DNA of 64,000 nucleotides, taken from positions 3,459,902 to 3,523,901 of the forward strand of contig NC_037259.1 of the NCBI RefSeq assembly GCF_000002425.4, written 5' to 3'. This document shows positions 48,644-61,700 of this stretch, piece after piece; position 1 is the stretch's first letter; each line of letters begins with the position of its first letter. The notes beneath the pieces are model-generated. The model was not told where the DNA came from. It did no database searches and saw only the letters and a list, made by a program, of their open reading frames with translations. The DNA comes from Physcomitrium patens. Lineage: Eukaryota; Streptophyta; Bryopsida; Funariales; Funariaceae. The translations under genes and the position numbers were made by a program.

Positions 48644-50271
48644 AATGTGTGTGTTTTGTTACTACTGCTTCGTATGCTTCTGCAGCAGAAGGTTCCAGCT
48701 CTCACTGTAGCATTTCTGCATCTCTAGGTCTGCTGCACCGACAACAACATTTTTGAGCCAAAACGAATGAACATGGAGCCTGCTGCGGAGGAGGAGGAGG
48801 AGATTCTGTGACATTGACAGGCTCTTTCTGTGTTGATGAATGCAGAGTGCAAAGTTCTCTCGTTCTGCCATGTCTCCGCACATGGTTTCCGGTTTTTGGT
48901 TGTTTGTTTTCTTATTTAAGAAATGTTTTCATTCATCGAATTATGTGTGGAGCGGCCCAACAAGTGACGCGTTCGCTGTGATGAGCAAGAATGTTTTTTG
49001 TGTTTTTCATATGTGGAAATTAAGTTTGCAATTTTTTCGGGTTGGACTTCTAGAATCAAGCATAAAGTGCAATTGTATTTATGCTTTAAATGTGACTTCA
49101 AGGTATACATTTTTAAAAGATCCTAATTTTTTTCTGTCTCGTTTGAAAAAGAAAGCATCGAATTAAAAGTATTGAAAAATGTCATATGAATACTCTTTAA
49201 GACATTAATAATAATAAACACTAATGTTAGAAAGGAATGAATGTCGTTGGTATTTGTGTGTTTGGAATGGTTAAAATAAAGGGAGTGAGTCCCAAGTATC
49301 AGACCAAGTCAGGAAGGAAGAAAGAATACGTGGGGGAGAAGTAAGGGCGATGGAGGAGCTCGGCTCTGCTGCAGCTGCGTACGACAACAACAATAACAAT
49401 TGGTACAATTGTTAATTTACTGCTTCTGGTCCAGGAGCACTAGCAGCTGTGCTCCTCAAAGCCAAAAAAATACACATTATTATAGAAAAAAAGAATAGAA
49501 AAGAAACCCAGGGACATGAAATCTAAAAGAAACGACAAAAAAGAGGCAGTACCACAAGGAAAAAGAGGAGAAGAAACAGGGGGTAGCTACGCATGGGGGT
49601 ACTTCACTTCACTTCTCAGCCAGAGTGAGACAAAACCCACAAAAGAGAAAAGAAAGCGAACAGACAGACAGAAGAAGCAGCAGAAGAAGAAGGGGAGGAC
49701 GAAGCAGTGAGGAAGAGTCAGAGTGCACGAGCGACAGACACGGAGGAAAGTGGATCATCATCCTCATTCATACTCCTCTTGTTGTCGCCGTTATTGTTGA
49801 TATTGGCAGGTCCGAGGCCAAGACTAAGACCAAGAGCTAAAGGGAAAGCAGGGGAAGAAGCAAGAGAGCGAGAGAGAGAGAGCGCGAGAGAGGGATAATC
49901 TAGAGCATGTAGCCAGGAAGAGAGGGAGAGAAAGGTGACATATCTCATGCGGGAAGGAAGGAGGGTATCTAAGGTTGCGGCAACGAGGCAATGAAGAAGG
50001 TGTGTGTGTGTGGGCATGTGGGTATGTTGGGTGTGGATGTGTGTCTCTTTCGCTCTTGCTCTGTCTGTAGACGTGTGTGTCTCTTTGTGGGTTTTGTTGT
50101 CAACTCCAATCTTTTGCTCGTTCGTTCGTTTGCTTGCTTGCGTGCTTGCTTCCTGACTATTCCTCCCTCCCCACCCTCGTGTTCTGTGCACGCCCTCAAG
50201 TTCGCAAGCACCCATTTCCTCGTGTGCCCGCACCGCATCATATTGCCGTCCTGGCATCCCTATTGCCGTGC

Positions 50272-50280
50272 TTAGGGTTT
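50272..50280. promoter_or_regulatory. Telo-box (reverse orientation)
   Basis: TTAGGGTTT on the plus strand, the transcript sense of the downstream OTU gene, beside pyrimidine-rich leader sequence. Same orientation relative to transcription as the motifs at the CLASRP- and PTM-type genes. Confidence 0.5.
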
Positions 50281-51758
50281 GACTCAGAATGGGTCGTCAC
50301 CACTGCCCCTTCACTGATTGATTGTGCGCGACATGTGAGCACCACGGGACAGGGAAGAGCGGATAAAATCTCCTCGGGGTTTGTGTTGCGGAATCAGTCG
50401 TCGTCACGCATTTCGTGATATGGGGCCTGCAGAGTTTCTTTGCTTGTCGGACGACTAGTGCGCATTCTTTCGGCTTTACAGGGGTTTGCGTGGCGAGGGT
50501 CTTGGTGTGGGATGCGTTTTCACGGAACTGGCCCCTTTGGTCCCAATTAGGTGATGGTACTGGATCTGTCGCATGGAAGGTTTGGTTAATTTCGGTGCTG
50601 TGGGATTCATTAACTTTGCGGACGAAGAGTTGAGGTCTGGTTTCGGTTTTGGGCGTGGTTCTTAACGTACGAGTGTAGTCTTAATTTTGGATTTACGAAG
50701 GGGAGTGGGTTTTAATTGAAGTGCGATGAGGGTGTTGACTTCCTGGGAGATTGAAAAGCGAGCCTGCTGTATGTATGTTCGAAGTAATTTGTTTCGCTGA
50801 GGCGTTTTATAACGTACTACTTTCGGTGCCATAGTTGCAGGTTGGCATGAATGTCACTTGTGTGATCGATTGCCTCCGAGGATTTATACGTCGACGGACT
50901 AGGTTTTTCAGGAAGACAATTGTTTGTAGAGCTCGAGGTGTTGCTTAACTGGCTTGTTTGGACTGTATTATTTATAATCTTCATCTATCAACCTTGCTAC
51001 TCTCCTGTATCTGGTGTGTTACGTTTGGCTGGCTGGAAAGGTCTTGTTACATCGGGATTTGGTCCACAACTGTTGAAACTCAGTTTTAGGAGTGCATTCC
51101 CGCTATGTGATTCTGCTGGGTAAACGTGTTTTCTTCGGGTCGTCATTTGCTTCTGATTGGATGCTGGATGATCATCATGTATTCTGAAAAGTTGATACCA
51201 ATTGGGCTCAAAGTATTGTTTGTGAGGATTCTGGTTGCGGCATAGAATTCAAATTTGGCACTAACGACTCATGTCCTGTGCAAACATGCTTGTGCAGAAT
51301 TGGTGTGTTGTTGCCAGTCAAAGTGCTCGAGCTTTTCAGAAGGATATTACATTTATTTGAAAGCAGGCAATTTTCTTTCAAATGTATTGGGCAGTATATA
51401 CCCTAAAACATAGCCTATGATTTATCTTGAGGCATTGGCATGTGAGGACTTTTGGATTCTGGACTCTGATGCTTGTGCCGGGCGAGGGCAGGGGAGCATA
51501 AACACGGGATTGTCGGATGTCATGAGAATCCCGTTGTCGAGAACGCGGATGCAAAAGTGACGGCTCCTGTTTTGCATCGAAGCCTCTGCAGGGGGACCTC
51601 ATCCGTAGATGAAGGGATTGTTGTTATGGGGCAGGAGTTGAGAACTGTGTAACAGAGCCGGTGTTATTAAGGCCATTGCTTGTTTGTTACACTTCGTGCT
51701 CTGGCGCCGTTTTGGAGTCGGATGTATATTTGTGTATTTGAGAACTCAAACCAATACA

Positions 51759-54700
51759 ATGACGCGGGTTGTAGTGCAACGGGGAGGGTTGTCGAATCAA
51801 ACGCCGTCTCGGCCTCCTTCAAATTCTGCCTCAGTTACTCCCTCTGCAACAGCCTCTTCCTCGACAACGCTGCCTCTTAGTTCGCAATCACCTGCTTTGT
51901 CAGTGCCATCATCCTATACAGTTCTCTCTTCATCTTTATCCTTGGTATCAGGGGACGAATCTCCTGATATCCCAGGAAGCGAACCTCAAAATTTTGACGG
52001 GGAGCTCTATTCTTCAAACCTTACTGGTGCAAGTGTAAAAAATGCAGCTTATGCTGTTCCTGTGGATACAAGAGTAACTAGCGAGTTTGAAGCTGCGGCG
52101 AGTCGAAGTCAATCTGCTTGTAATTTAGAAATTCGCAGAGAGGAAGCAGCAGACGAGAAAGAGGAGAACCTGGTTCGGCAGGCACAGCATGTCTCGGTTG
52201 TGGGCAAAAACTTAGAGGCTAGTGAATCGTATCTGAATGGAACGGATTCAGGTCGTGGAATCAACTCTGATGGAGAGGAACAACTAAAGCCGTTTGACAC
52301 CATACGAAAAGAACCATTGTTGGAGGAGTTGTCTCGATCATCAGAAGCAAACAGCAGAAAGCAACCTGGCAGAATATTTCGAGGTCAACTCAATTCTTCT
52401 GCCAGACAGAATACAGCGTCATGTAACTTAACCTCTCATCTTGTACCAAGTTCTATGCCCCTGCCTTCTTCTACATCCCATTCTCCTTCAAACCTGCAAC
52501 CTGTTAGTCACATACCTGCGTCATTACCTCCTGTCCATCCTCCATCAGCTGCATCCTGTGACACACCTCCTATGTCAAGAACCCACGAAGAGAACGATCC
52601 AGGAAGACCTCCAAGCTCATTCATGACTTCAGACCCTGTTGGATGTTCATATGCTTCAGCACCTATCCCTCTAGCCCCGCCAGCCCCCTTAACACCTGTT
52701 TCATTACGAAGAAGTGGTTGGGTGGGAAGCTCCGCCTTAAGTGCGAATCGAGGGCCTTCTTCTCGTAGGATTCCGCGAGGTTTGAAGGGCACCCGCAGTT
52801 CTCCAAACAGCTCTCGGCCCACGTCTCCTCGGTCTTACGGAGAAGGAGATGGCTACAACAGTGCTGACGAACAAAGTCCCTGGACTCCTGGCACCTCCGG
52901 CTATGAGGACTGTGTATGCCGTTAACCCTAACTATGCTCTTTCTCACGCCTTGAGGTCATTGTCCTGGTGGATTTGGGATGACTTCTTGGTCCTTATTGG
53001 TTAGCAGTAGTAATAAGCTTTTTTGTATGCACAAGAGTTTTCCGAAGGAAGAATTACACATCTAAATCATAGTATGATGATATCGGTGTGATCTCCCTAG
53101 AAGCCCAGTGTCGCTTTTTAGGGGAAGCTTTGAGAGCACTCGGATTGTCTGCACCTGCTTGGAAGACATTATTGCATATAAATCTGGTGAATCTTCACAT
53201 GATTGTTTATGTTGGAAGTTTTGTTGCACTTGAAATGGGGCGTTTTTCTTAACGATGTGTCAACATTTTATCGTCAGCAACTTTTTAATTTTTGTGCATT
53301 ACCGGCTCATGATGCAGATGGAAAGAGAACGTCAGTTTGTGATCGAGCTTCGTCGTGTGAAAGGACTTGAAGTCAGGCACATGGCGGAGGATGGGAACTG
53401 CCTCTTCAGAGCTGTAGCAGATCGTGTGTATGGAGACGCTGAGATGTATGATGAGACTCGGCAGATGTGCATTGACTACATGGTTGGTATTCTGTCAGAT
53501 TGTCGTTTTTTGCAATGGTTTGGTTGAGCTTGAGGCATGTGTGGAACGACAAGAAGATGAAAACTTTTGAACCTATGCGGTTTAGTGCATTCCACGTTCC
53601 CTACTAGATATAGAGCTTGAAAGCAGTCAAGGTTAAGTTTTCAAACTTATTGCAACATGCCAGCTTCTAATGAATTCTTATCACAGCGTTATTGCTGTGG
53701 GATGAAAGAAATGCAAGGGTTGATTATGGTTGAATAGCAGGCCTAGTCTGGAGTTGAATTGAAGTTTGAGTTGTTTCCACCTTTCGCAGGAGAAAGAGAG
53801 GGATCACTTCTCTCAATTTGTGACCGAGAGCTTCACAGCTTATTGCAAAAGAAAGCGCAGGGATAAGGTTTGGTTTCAACTTCTGTGTTGCTTCATTATT
53901 ATTTTTTTGTTTTTACTGGTGTTTTGTTAAATGTTTTCGACACTACGAATATCTACTCCTTGTAGTTGTTTTTTTGTCTCAATATGTTTATTCATTTTTT
54001 CAAGTGTTACAGATGTTGATAAATGTTGCTGTTGGTAACTTGTTCCTATTTCCCTTTTTTCTTACCTGTCTCACAAGGTAATGTGTACCATTGAAGGTAT
54101 ATGGGAATAATTTGGAAATACAAGCAATGGCGGAGATTTATAATCGGCCCATTCACATCTATTCATATAGTGCAGGTATTGTTTTCTCTCGCTCTCCCTC
54201 TCCCTCTCCCTCTCTCTATTTTTGTGTTTCAATGTTAATTTTAATAGTCTTCGATGGGTTCATGTAGCAAAGTTCTTGAACTTCACTATCTAAATAGTTA
54301 ACATATCAAAATATTGCAGACGCTCTCGCTTATTCTGTTTGTCTACTGTGTGGTCAGAACCCATAAATATCTTTCATGGAAGCTATGAGACCGATTTACC
54401 TCCTATACGCTTGAGCTATCATCGTGGGAACCACTATAATGCTATCGTCGATCCATGCAATCCAGCTGTTGGAGCAGGGCTTGGTTTCGGTAGTTTGCGA
54501 GGGGTAAGTTTGTCTTTAACCACTTTTTGAGACCTTGTTGTGAGTATGGTGGAACTACTTGTTGGCAAATCTCTCAACGTTTTGTACCTGTCGCTGACGA
54601 TTCTGTTCGTTTTTCGTGGCTTAAATGCTGGTATGCTTGGTGTTGGATGTGTGCAGCGAAATGTAGACACTGAACAGGTGAAGGCCGCGCTTAACGCCCA

Positions 54701-56299
54701 GCAAGAGTTACAGATAGACAAGGTACTTTCCTCTTACCTTAAGTTTGGGTCAGTATATCACTGTCTATCCTCATGGATTTATTTGTTAAGTGAACTGTGC
54801 CTCTCAAATGGTATCTAGTCCATGTACAGGACAGAATGACCACCCACCACTAGCATTTTGAGTAAGAACATAATTGTTTGTAAAGAACTTTCCAGTATAT
54901 TCCATATTCACGTTATAATCTACAATGAAACTTTTTGTATTTTATAGTATTTTCTATTAGACGTTCATTTTGCTGTGAAATGTAAGGTAATACCATTATA
55001 TGTTTAAGATTGGCTTTTTTTGTTTGTTTTTGTGCTTCACTTATGTCAATTGTTTTATCTCAAGTGTCTTTTTGTTGTGTAATCTCTCATACTAGTTGTA
55101 GTTATGTGGATTTAGTCTTCATATGTTAGTACTTTTCCTACTGATTTAGTATTTCTATCAGTGTGACGATAAATTCCTTAACTAACGATGTTTCGTGGAT
55201 CTGCAACATGGCTTTTGGTGAATCTGTAGGTTCTACTTGCAGAAGGGCGGTACTATTCTGACATGGAATTAACCGAGCAAGAGATAGAACGCATGGTGAT
55301 CGAAGAATCCCGTGCGGAGTACTTGGCAGGGGAACATCGTCGAATACATAACGTCTGGCATGAGGAAACTTCTTCATCAGCAGGAGCAGAGCCTTCTTCT
55401 TCTAGAACAAGTATGCTTTCCGTTATTACCCCTGATAAGTTCATTCCGGCTTGATGGAAATCTATTCTGTTTCATGTGTCTGGGTTAGAAGTAGTCTCAA
55501 CAAGGGAGTGACCTTAACCGTCCACGTTTGAAGGTTACTCCAGTTATGAACGGGAATCCTGAAAGTTGTATTGGTGTGGTAACTTGTTAACAATGTCTAC
55601 ATAAAAGCTGTAGATGATGCTTAGTTGATCATTTCTGAATTGTGAGAGTCACTGATATTTGAATTAGTCGATTTTGAATCAAAAGTTGATAACTCTGACG
55701 TGATTTTCATGGATATGTTCGAAACATGATACTTTTAACATACACATGTTTTAAAATGTTGGTGATTAATGTAATAGATTGTTGGAACATTTCACGAATG
55801 GAGTATCAAACTGTACGTACTTCTGATCAATACCGTAACACACTTAGGTTAGAAAACTAGAATAAGAACTTAGCGGAATTCAATAAGTGAACTCGGTAGA
55901 TGCAAATCTGAAGAGTGTCAAAGGGGCGGTGATTGGTTTCTGAGGAAAACTTTAATGGAGTTTTAACCAGTAATTGCCGTTGTGATGTGGGCTGGGTGTA
56001 TTACAGTTGGTAGTCCCAGAAACTCGAGCGATGTGATGGTTTCTGGACAAGGTTCCAACAGACGACCCGCCTCACGTTCTCCTAGCCTTCCAGCGACCTC
56101 TACGCCAAGTGAAAGTAGTGTGCTGCCAGAGAACGTTCGAATGCTGCTCTCTATGGGATTCAGCTATTTGCGAGTAATGGAAGCCTACAGCATCTTTGGG
56201 GACAACATCAATGACATGCTGTGCTATTTATTAGAGACTGAACCTCATAGCTCTGGCGTTGGGGAAAACATAAGAAGAAAGGGGAAAGCTGCTGAATGA
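51759..56299 (+). CDS. OTLD1: OTU-family deubiquitinase with UBA domain (OTLD1 type)
   Basis: Eight exons: 51759-52913, 53318-53482, 53790-53867, 54097-54175, 54358-54503, 54657-54722, 55230-55410 and 56007-56299. All are GT-AG with consistent phases, giving 720 residues and a TGA stop. The start MTRVVVQRG matches the conserved N-terminus of plant OTLD1 proteins, so I chose it over the longer upstream frame. Residues 10-380 are Ser/Pro-rich and disordered. The OTU domain spans about 390-550: the catalytic loop AEDGNCLFRAV has D410 and C413, and the catalytic histidine is H518 in HRGNHYN. A helix-rich stretch follows (QVKAALNAQQELQIDK, ELTEQEIERMVIEESRAEYL). A C-terminal UBA lies at about 663-702 (MLLSMGFSYLRVMEAYSIFG). 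Arabidopsis OTLD1 removes ubiquitin from histone H2B with a KDM1-type partner and represses transcription; the same role is likely here. Confidence 0.95.
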
Positions 56300-57065
56300 A
56301 GTTTGACTCTGCACTTCTATGAAAACGTGATTATGTTGTTAGAGGCTTATTTGTAATCAAATTACAGTTCCCTTACACTAGTCCATGCTGAGAGTGGGTG
56401 AGTCCACTTACTCGAATATATATGATCAAAATATCCATATGTTGTCATCTCTGCTGTTCGTGACATCAAACCTACCGAACGAACTCGCTGACATTCACAT
56501 GGGAATGTCGATTCTAGTCTGTTTGTTGATGTTGGCGCCTGTTTTCAAATTTTTTGGCTTTGTCCAATAGTGGAGATTGGGATTGTAGAAACTTGACTCA
56601 ACATGGCCAGTGTGTTTGTAATGACCATAGGTTGAATACATAATTTTAAAAATTAATTTCTACTCATGTTTTTCGACCTTTGATGGAGCAGCAAGGTGAC
56701 AGCGTCAGCACACTTGTTTTTCTCCAAAAGCTTGAGCCCCATTCTTGTTAACATTTCGGTAATGGGTTGGATCCATCCCTACAGTGGCTGTAGTCAGAGC
56801 CAGTCTACGGTGAAGCTGTGGCAAAAGTGTCAATGCCTTAAGTGAACTTGTATTATCGTAATTCATACAAAGGGTAGTTCATAATAAAATGTGATAAAAG
56901 CAAAGGGGTTTCCATTAGCTTTGTGAATGTGAAGTTGAGCAGTAAACATAACTTCTCATTAATAAATCCATTTAAAAATTCTCATTTATATAATCACTGC
57001 ATGTGTATAGTTCTGTGATAGTATAAAATGTTTTATAAAACAAATCTCCAAATTCATCTTAAATA

Positions 57066-57113
<48 letters not shown>

Positions 57114-58758
57114 ATTTATTTCAAAATAAATATTTGAAAATTTTCTACAAGGTTAAATCATTTTTACCTATGCAATCTTTTTTGGATACTCAATTTTTCT
57201 ATCAACAACAATTATGTAGAACTCTCTTTTATAAGACTTTTGTTTAAATGTAAACAATGAAAATAAAAAAAACATAACTGCATGTCCAAATAAGAAAAAA
57301 TCTTGTAGAATTATTTTGACAAACTAATTCTTATACTTGTATATTGCAAATGAATGCCACTAAGTAGGTTCTTACCCATGAGATGACATTTGGTCAAAGA
57401 ATTTTGTCTTCACTAGGTGCCTCCAAGTTCAAGGGGAAATAAGTGAATGCATAACTCTTCTTTGTATATTTATTTTAAAAGTTCAAAGAAGAGAAAAAAA
57501 ACATTAAAAATTATGGCGTACATGGTAGGTGAGAACTTTACTATATACTATAAGAATCTTTGATTCACCTAAGATTTTGATTTAATAAATATCTATAAAT
57601 AATATTTACCTTTGTTAGTCACAAGTTTAAAATAGTTACTCCTTAGCCATGCAAAATAACCAACTTTGCTACACATAACTTTGTATATCTGAGAATTTTT
57701 CTTTAACTTGTAAAAAGGTTATAAATATTACATATATTATATTTTAATACATAAATTTAATTTACAATTCTTTTATAAAAACAATTAAAACGATGTAAAA
57801 TAAAACATAATGAAAATACATTTCATTCACAACAAAGTTGATCACTAACATCACATTAGAAAAGTAGTTGAGATGCAGGGTTTAAATAATATTCCCACAA
57901 ATATCCAGAACAACTTAAATAAATATCTTCATATTTTTAACGCTTAGTTAGCACATTTCAAATTATATTTGTTTTTGGCACATCCGTTTGTTATTATTTA
58001 TCTTAAATTTCACTCCATAAATGTTCAAAACACACATTTTCTCAACATACAATGGTTTAACACACCTACTTCTAAATCATAAAAGTTATGATTGAATCAA
58101 TTCAATGGATGTAAACGACATATATGAAATATTTAACGAAAACCAATACCCTCTTGTTACTAGTTGTCAATTATACACCACACCATCAACAACTCCATTT
58201 GTGTACCACGACCTAATCATTTTTCTTTGTCAAGCAAAGTAAATCGATGGTTGGCATACTTAGACTCTATGATAGGCAGATTCTTTTACAAATTTACTCA
58301 TCACAAATTGCAATGCACACCCAGAGTGAAGGAATCAGTGACAAGGCTCACAATATGAATGGTCATCAATCCCCCAGTGCATTGAAGTATGTGCATCGTT
58401 ATCACAACTGTGAGCACTACCTACTGGTCAATTATCAACTGGGCGTAGCGCAAATTAGAGTAAGCTCGTCTATGCAATCATGTATCATCTCCAGTAGGAA
58501 TCACATGCTCTGCTCCTCATTACTGGAAGAAGCATGCAAACGCCCGGTACAACGATAAGATCTTACAAATTTACTGAAAGTTACGAGTTCTCAGACGAAC
58601 AAGACTAGTTTCTGCCTCCCTAAACTCTTAACGGAAACAATATTGGCTACTCATAACTCAAACGAGGCAGAAATAGATATTTCCACAGGTACGCCAGAAA
58701 CGAGGACAAAAACGAGAGGAGAAATGCCTCGACATACCAACTTGCCTCCACCATCCCC
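56300..58758. other. 3'-to-3' intergenic gap with AT-rich core
   Basis: 3' UTR of the OTU gene at the left, 3' UTR of the ILP1-type gene at the right, and an AT-rich core at 56900-58100 with a long TA tract. Frames of up to about 100 codons (58247-58558) show no domain. Confidence 0.55.
57070..57111. repeat. (TA)n microsatellite
   Basis: About 21 uninterrupted TA units, the longest TA tract in the window. Confidence 0.9.
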
Positions 58759-61700
58759 TTAAGAACTTGGAAGATAATTCGAAGAAACAGATCCTAGTAA
58801 CTTTCGAACTGAAAGAATCGGGTCATCCTGCACCTCACCATTCATAATCATGACAGCTGAATAAGGTGAACCATAAGAGAGACTTAGTCATTGTAACGTT
58901 ACGTATAACCATATCACCATAATCTATGAAAATGCTAAGCCGATCTCGTGCAGTCACCCGAATATCCTCAAACAACAATCCACTTCCATGCGACCTCCAC
59001 ACGTTACTAAAACCAATTAGTACTGTCGAGTTTTCATCACTAACAACCAACTCTCTCTCTACGTCAATGCACAACAACGCAACCGATGAACATCCAAGAT
59101 CAGATTTTACAGAACTTTATCACTGGAATATTATCCAATACCTTATACTTGGAGCCTGTAAACTCTGATTCCACGGAACCTTGCTGGTGCTGGTGCTGTT
59201 GATGTGGAGATGGGGGCTGAGGCTGCAGAGCATCCAGCACGATTTGCCAGCCACAGAATTTACTCGACCCTGTGCCACTCGTTGCTGCAGCAACATGAGC
59301 GTTTACCCAGGGACAAAAATGTCTGTGCTGCCGAATGGGATCAAATTCTCCCGTCTGGATTTCTAGCTTTTTAACATCATCTAACAGTAAACCTAACCAT
59401 GCCAACTTCACCTCGTCAGCAATCGTAAAAACTGGGGCGTATCGACCTTTTTTTGAAATTTTAAATTACAGTAATGTAAAATACTCGAGACAACTCTGCC
59501 AAAATATCTGCCGTTCATATTTGTCATGTGGAGCGCTCATTAACTGGTGACTTTGATCGTAGTCTCCAATTATTTTAACAAGTATATGAATTTCACCTGG
59601 TGGAAAGGAAGGATGACTCTGAACCTCTTCATTTCTCTCTGAAGGGGATTCTCCAACCGTACGCCCAGCTGTAACTTCTTTGACTTGAATATTTGCGACC
59701 ATGTCAACACCTTGGATGATGGCATTAGTTGTCTCTAAAGTGCTTCCTGCATTAGCATCTTCATCAGCATCCCGTTGAGCAACGTTTCTTTGATATCTTT
59801 CGGAAACTCCAGCTGAACTAGTGTCCTTAACAAATGTGTGACTAATGCCAAGCATAGCTTGTCGACTGCCTTCATGATCATCTGTGACAATTGCTTTGAG
59901 TGTGTCCTCGGGAATAAATTCATCCATCAAACCACGACCAGAAACATGTTCTTCCATCAGCTCAATGACGTCAGTCGCAAACTCTGCAACGCTCTCCGAC
60001 CGCTCCAGATTTGCTTCGACACCTTGGATTTCAGTTTCATGACTACCACTAATACCCGCTCCGGGACATATAACCACTACATTATTCTGTACACCCTCCT
60101 CAACCCTTCCACCACATATGCTCTTACCTGCATCAATGCCATCCTGACGAGACATGCTATGTTCGGCCTGAACCCTAGACTCGGGTCCATTCACATGGTA
60201 CTCCGCAGTATTTGCGCCTTGGCCATCACTTCCTAGAGGCAGATTATCCACACTCTCCATAGAATTCTCCTGCTTTGGTGGATAGCAAGTATCAATAGCA
60301 TTGACAGAAGAGGCATGAGGAAGATCACGCGCAGGCAACTTCACTGTAAAACCTGGCCACTGCGAACCTACTTCACGCTTGCGCTTGGTGTTCGGTGAAA
60401 AAACGCCCTCGGATTCATCATTGCCCTTCTCCCGTTTTCGCTTTGAAAAATACTCTGCATCCTTGCTTTCCTCAGCATCTTTCATTTCCCTATTCTGTAT
60501 TACTTCACCTTCCACATGATATGTCGGCGTTCCTGTGTCATTGTGTCCTCTTCCCTGATGCGCAGGTCTTCGGGATTCGTATGACGCAGCTGCATAGGTT
60601 ATTGCTTCAATCTTCCTGGGCTGCATTACAGTATGTGGCAAACCAGGAATGCCAAAGGACGGTGGCACCGAAGCTGGAGCAATAAGCCTAGTAGGAGGAG
60701 GTCCACCTGCAATCGTAAGTTTCAAATCTAACACCCCCTTAGGAGGAGCAGCTCTCTCCAATACATTAACTGGCACTACTTCAGGAGGTTTTGCATCAAC
60801 CATTTCTGCTGCTTCTGGACTAGCCAACAAAGGACCACCTACAGCACCAGCTGCATCATCTCTTACTGGGTTCGATCCTGAAGATCTATTCTTAGATGAA
60901 AAAAGTTCTTCAAGGCCAGAGTTCAACAACGGAGCGGGGCGATTCAAAGTAGCAAAGTTCCAGAGGCCCACGCTGGCTCCACAAAGATTGCAATCCAGCA
61001 CGGCAGATGCTGGGTCAGAGACATCAGTACCAGTAGATTGGATTTGTCCCTGCGCAACCTTTGATTGTTGGCCTCCTTGCATGTGCACTGTGACGCTTGG
61101 TCCAGGTCCATGCGACGTTCCAATCTGTTCATGGATAGACTGAGCTCCTGAGCGGTCCTCACAATCAACGGTATAAGGTAAAAGTCGTGGCTCCCAACCA
61201 CAAACCGCAATCATTCGCTGAGCCTGTTATACATCAAAGCGCAAAGGAAGACTTTAAGGAATCCAGAAACATCAGGTGAGTGATCTACTGAGAATAATGA
61301 CTACAATTGAGAAGAACGTCATTCGCAGTAAAAAAAAGAGCTCTATACATATGTCGTAGAAGAAGCTCTTGGGTCTTTGCAGGATGCACACCTAAGACAC
61401 GTATATTCCACGTACAAAGTGAAGTTCCAATCGTGCTAGGGAGTAGCACTCACTGTCGTGCTCACCTCGTAATAAGCCTTGCTGTTTGCGAAAATCTCAT
61501 TTTCAGTTGAGCTCGAACTCGCACCATTTCCAACCAGGAATCCAGGACTCGGAGGGTTTAGCTCAGAGAGTAACTGATCAACCTGAGGTCCTCGGGACAG
61601 CTTCATAAGAGATTTGGCAGCATCAGAGATCACAGGAAGAGCAGATAACTGAAGAAGGGCTTCACAACGGTCAGTGTAAGCTCCCCTGAGGACTGACACA

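Larger units (their letters stand above)
48301..51758 (+). promoter_or_regulatory. Upstream region, promoter and long leader of the OTU deubiquitinase gene
   Basis: From about 48300 the DNA becomes GC-richer. It contains AAGC and GT microsatellites, an A/G-rich zone (49480-49900), pyrimidine- and TTCG/TTGC-rich sequence (50040-50170) and a TTAGGGTTT telo-box at 50272-50280, about 1.5 kb before the ATG at 51759. I infer transcription starting near 50.1-50.3 kb and a long, possibly spliced 5' UTR. The minus-strand frame of 179 codons at 49718-50257 is composition-driven. No gene was recognised in 48300-50000. Confidence 0.4.

Noticed and set aside
49718-50257. 179-codon minus-strand open frame
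   Set aside because: Composition-driven: it lies antisense to the pyrimidine-rich leader of the OTU gene and reads as His/Thr/Lys and Leu/Ser low complexity. No domain, and no splice partners.
51684-51758. Longer N-terminus for the OTU deubiquitinase
   Set aside because: The frame is open upstream, but it has no earlier ATG and homologues begin at MTR[IV]xVQRG, so ATG at 51759 is preferred.
60649-61143. 164-codon plus-strand frame
   Set aside because: Exact antisense shadow of the large exon of the ILP1-type gene, which is strongly supported by motifs.
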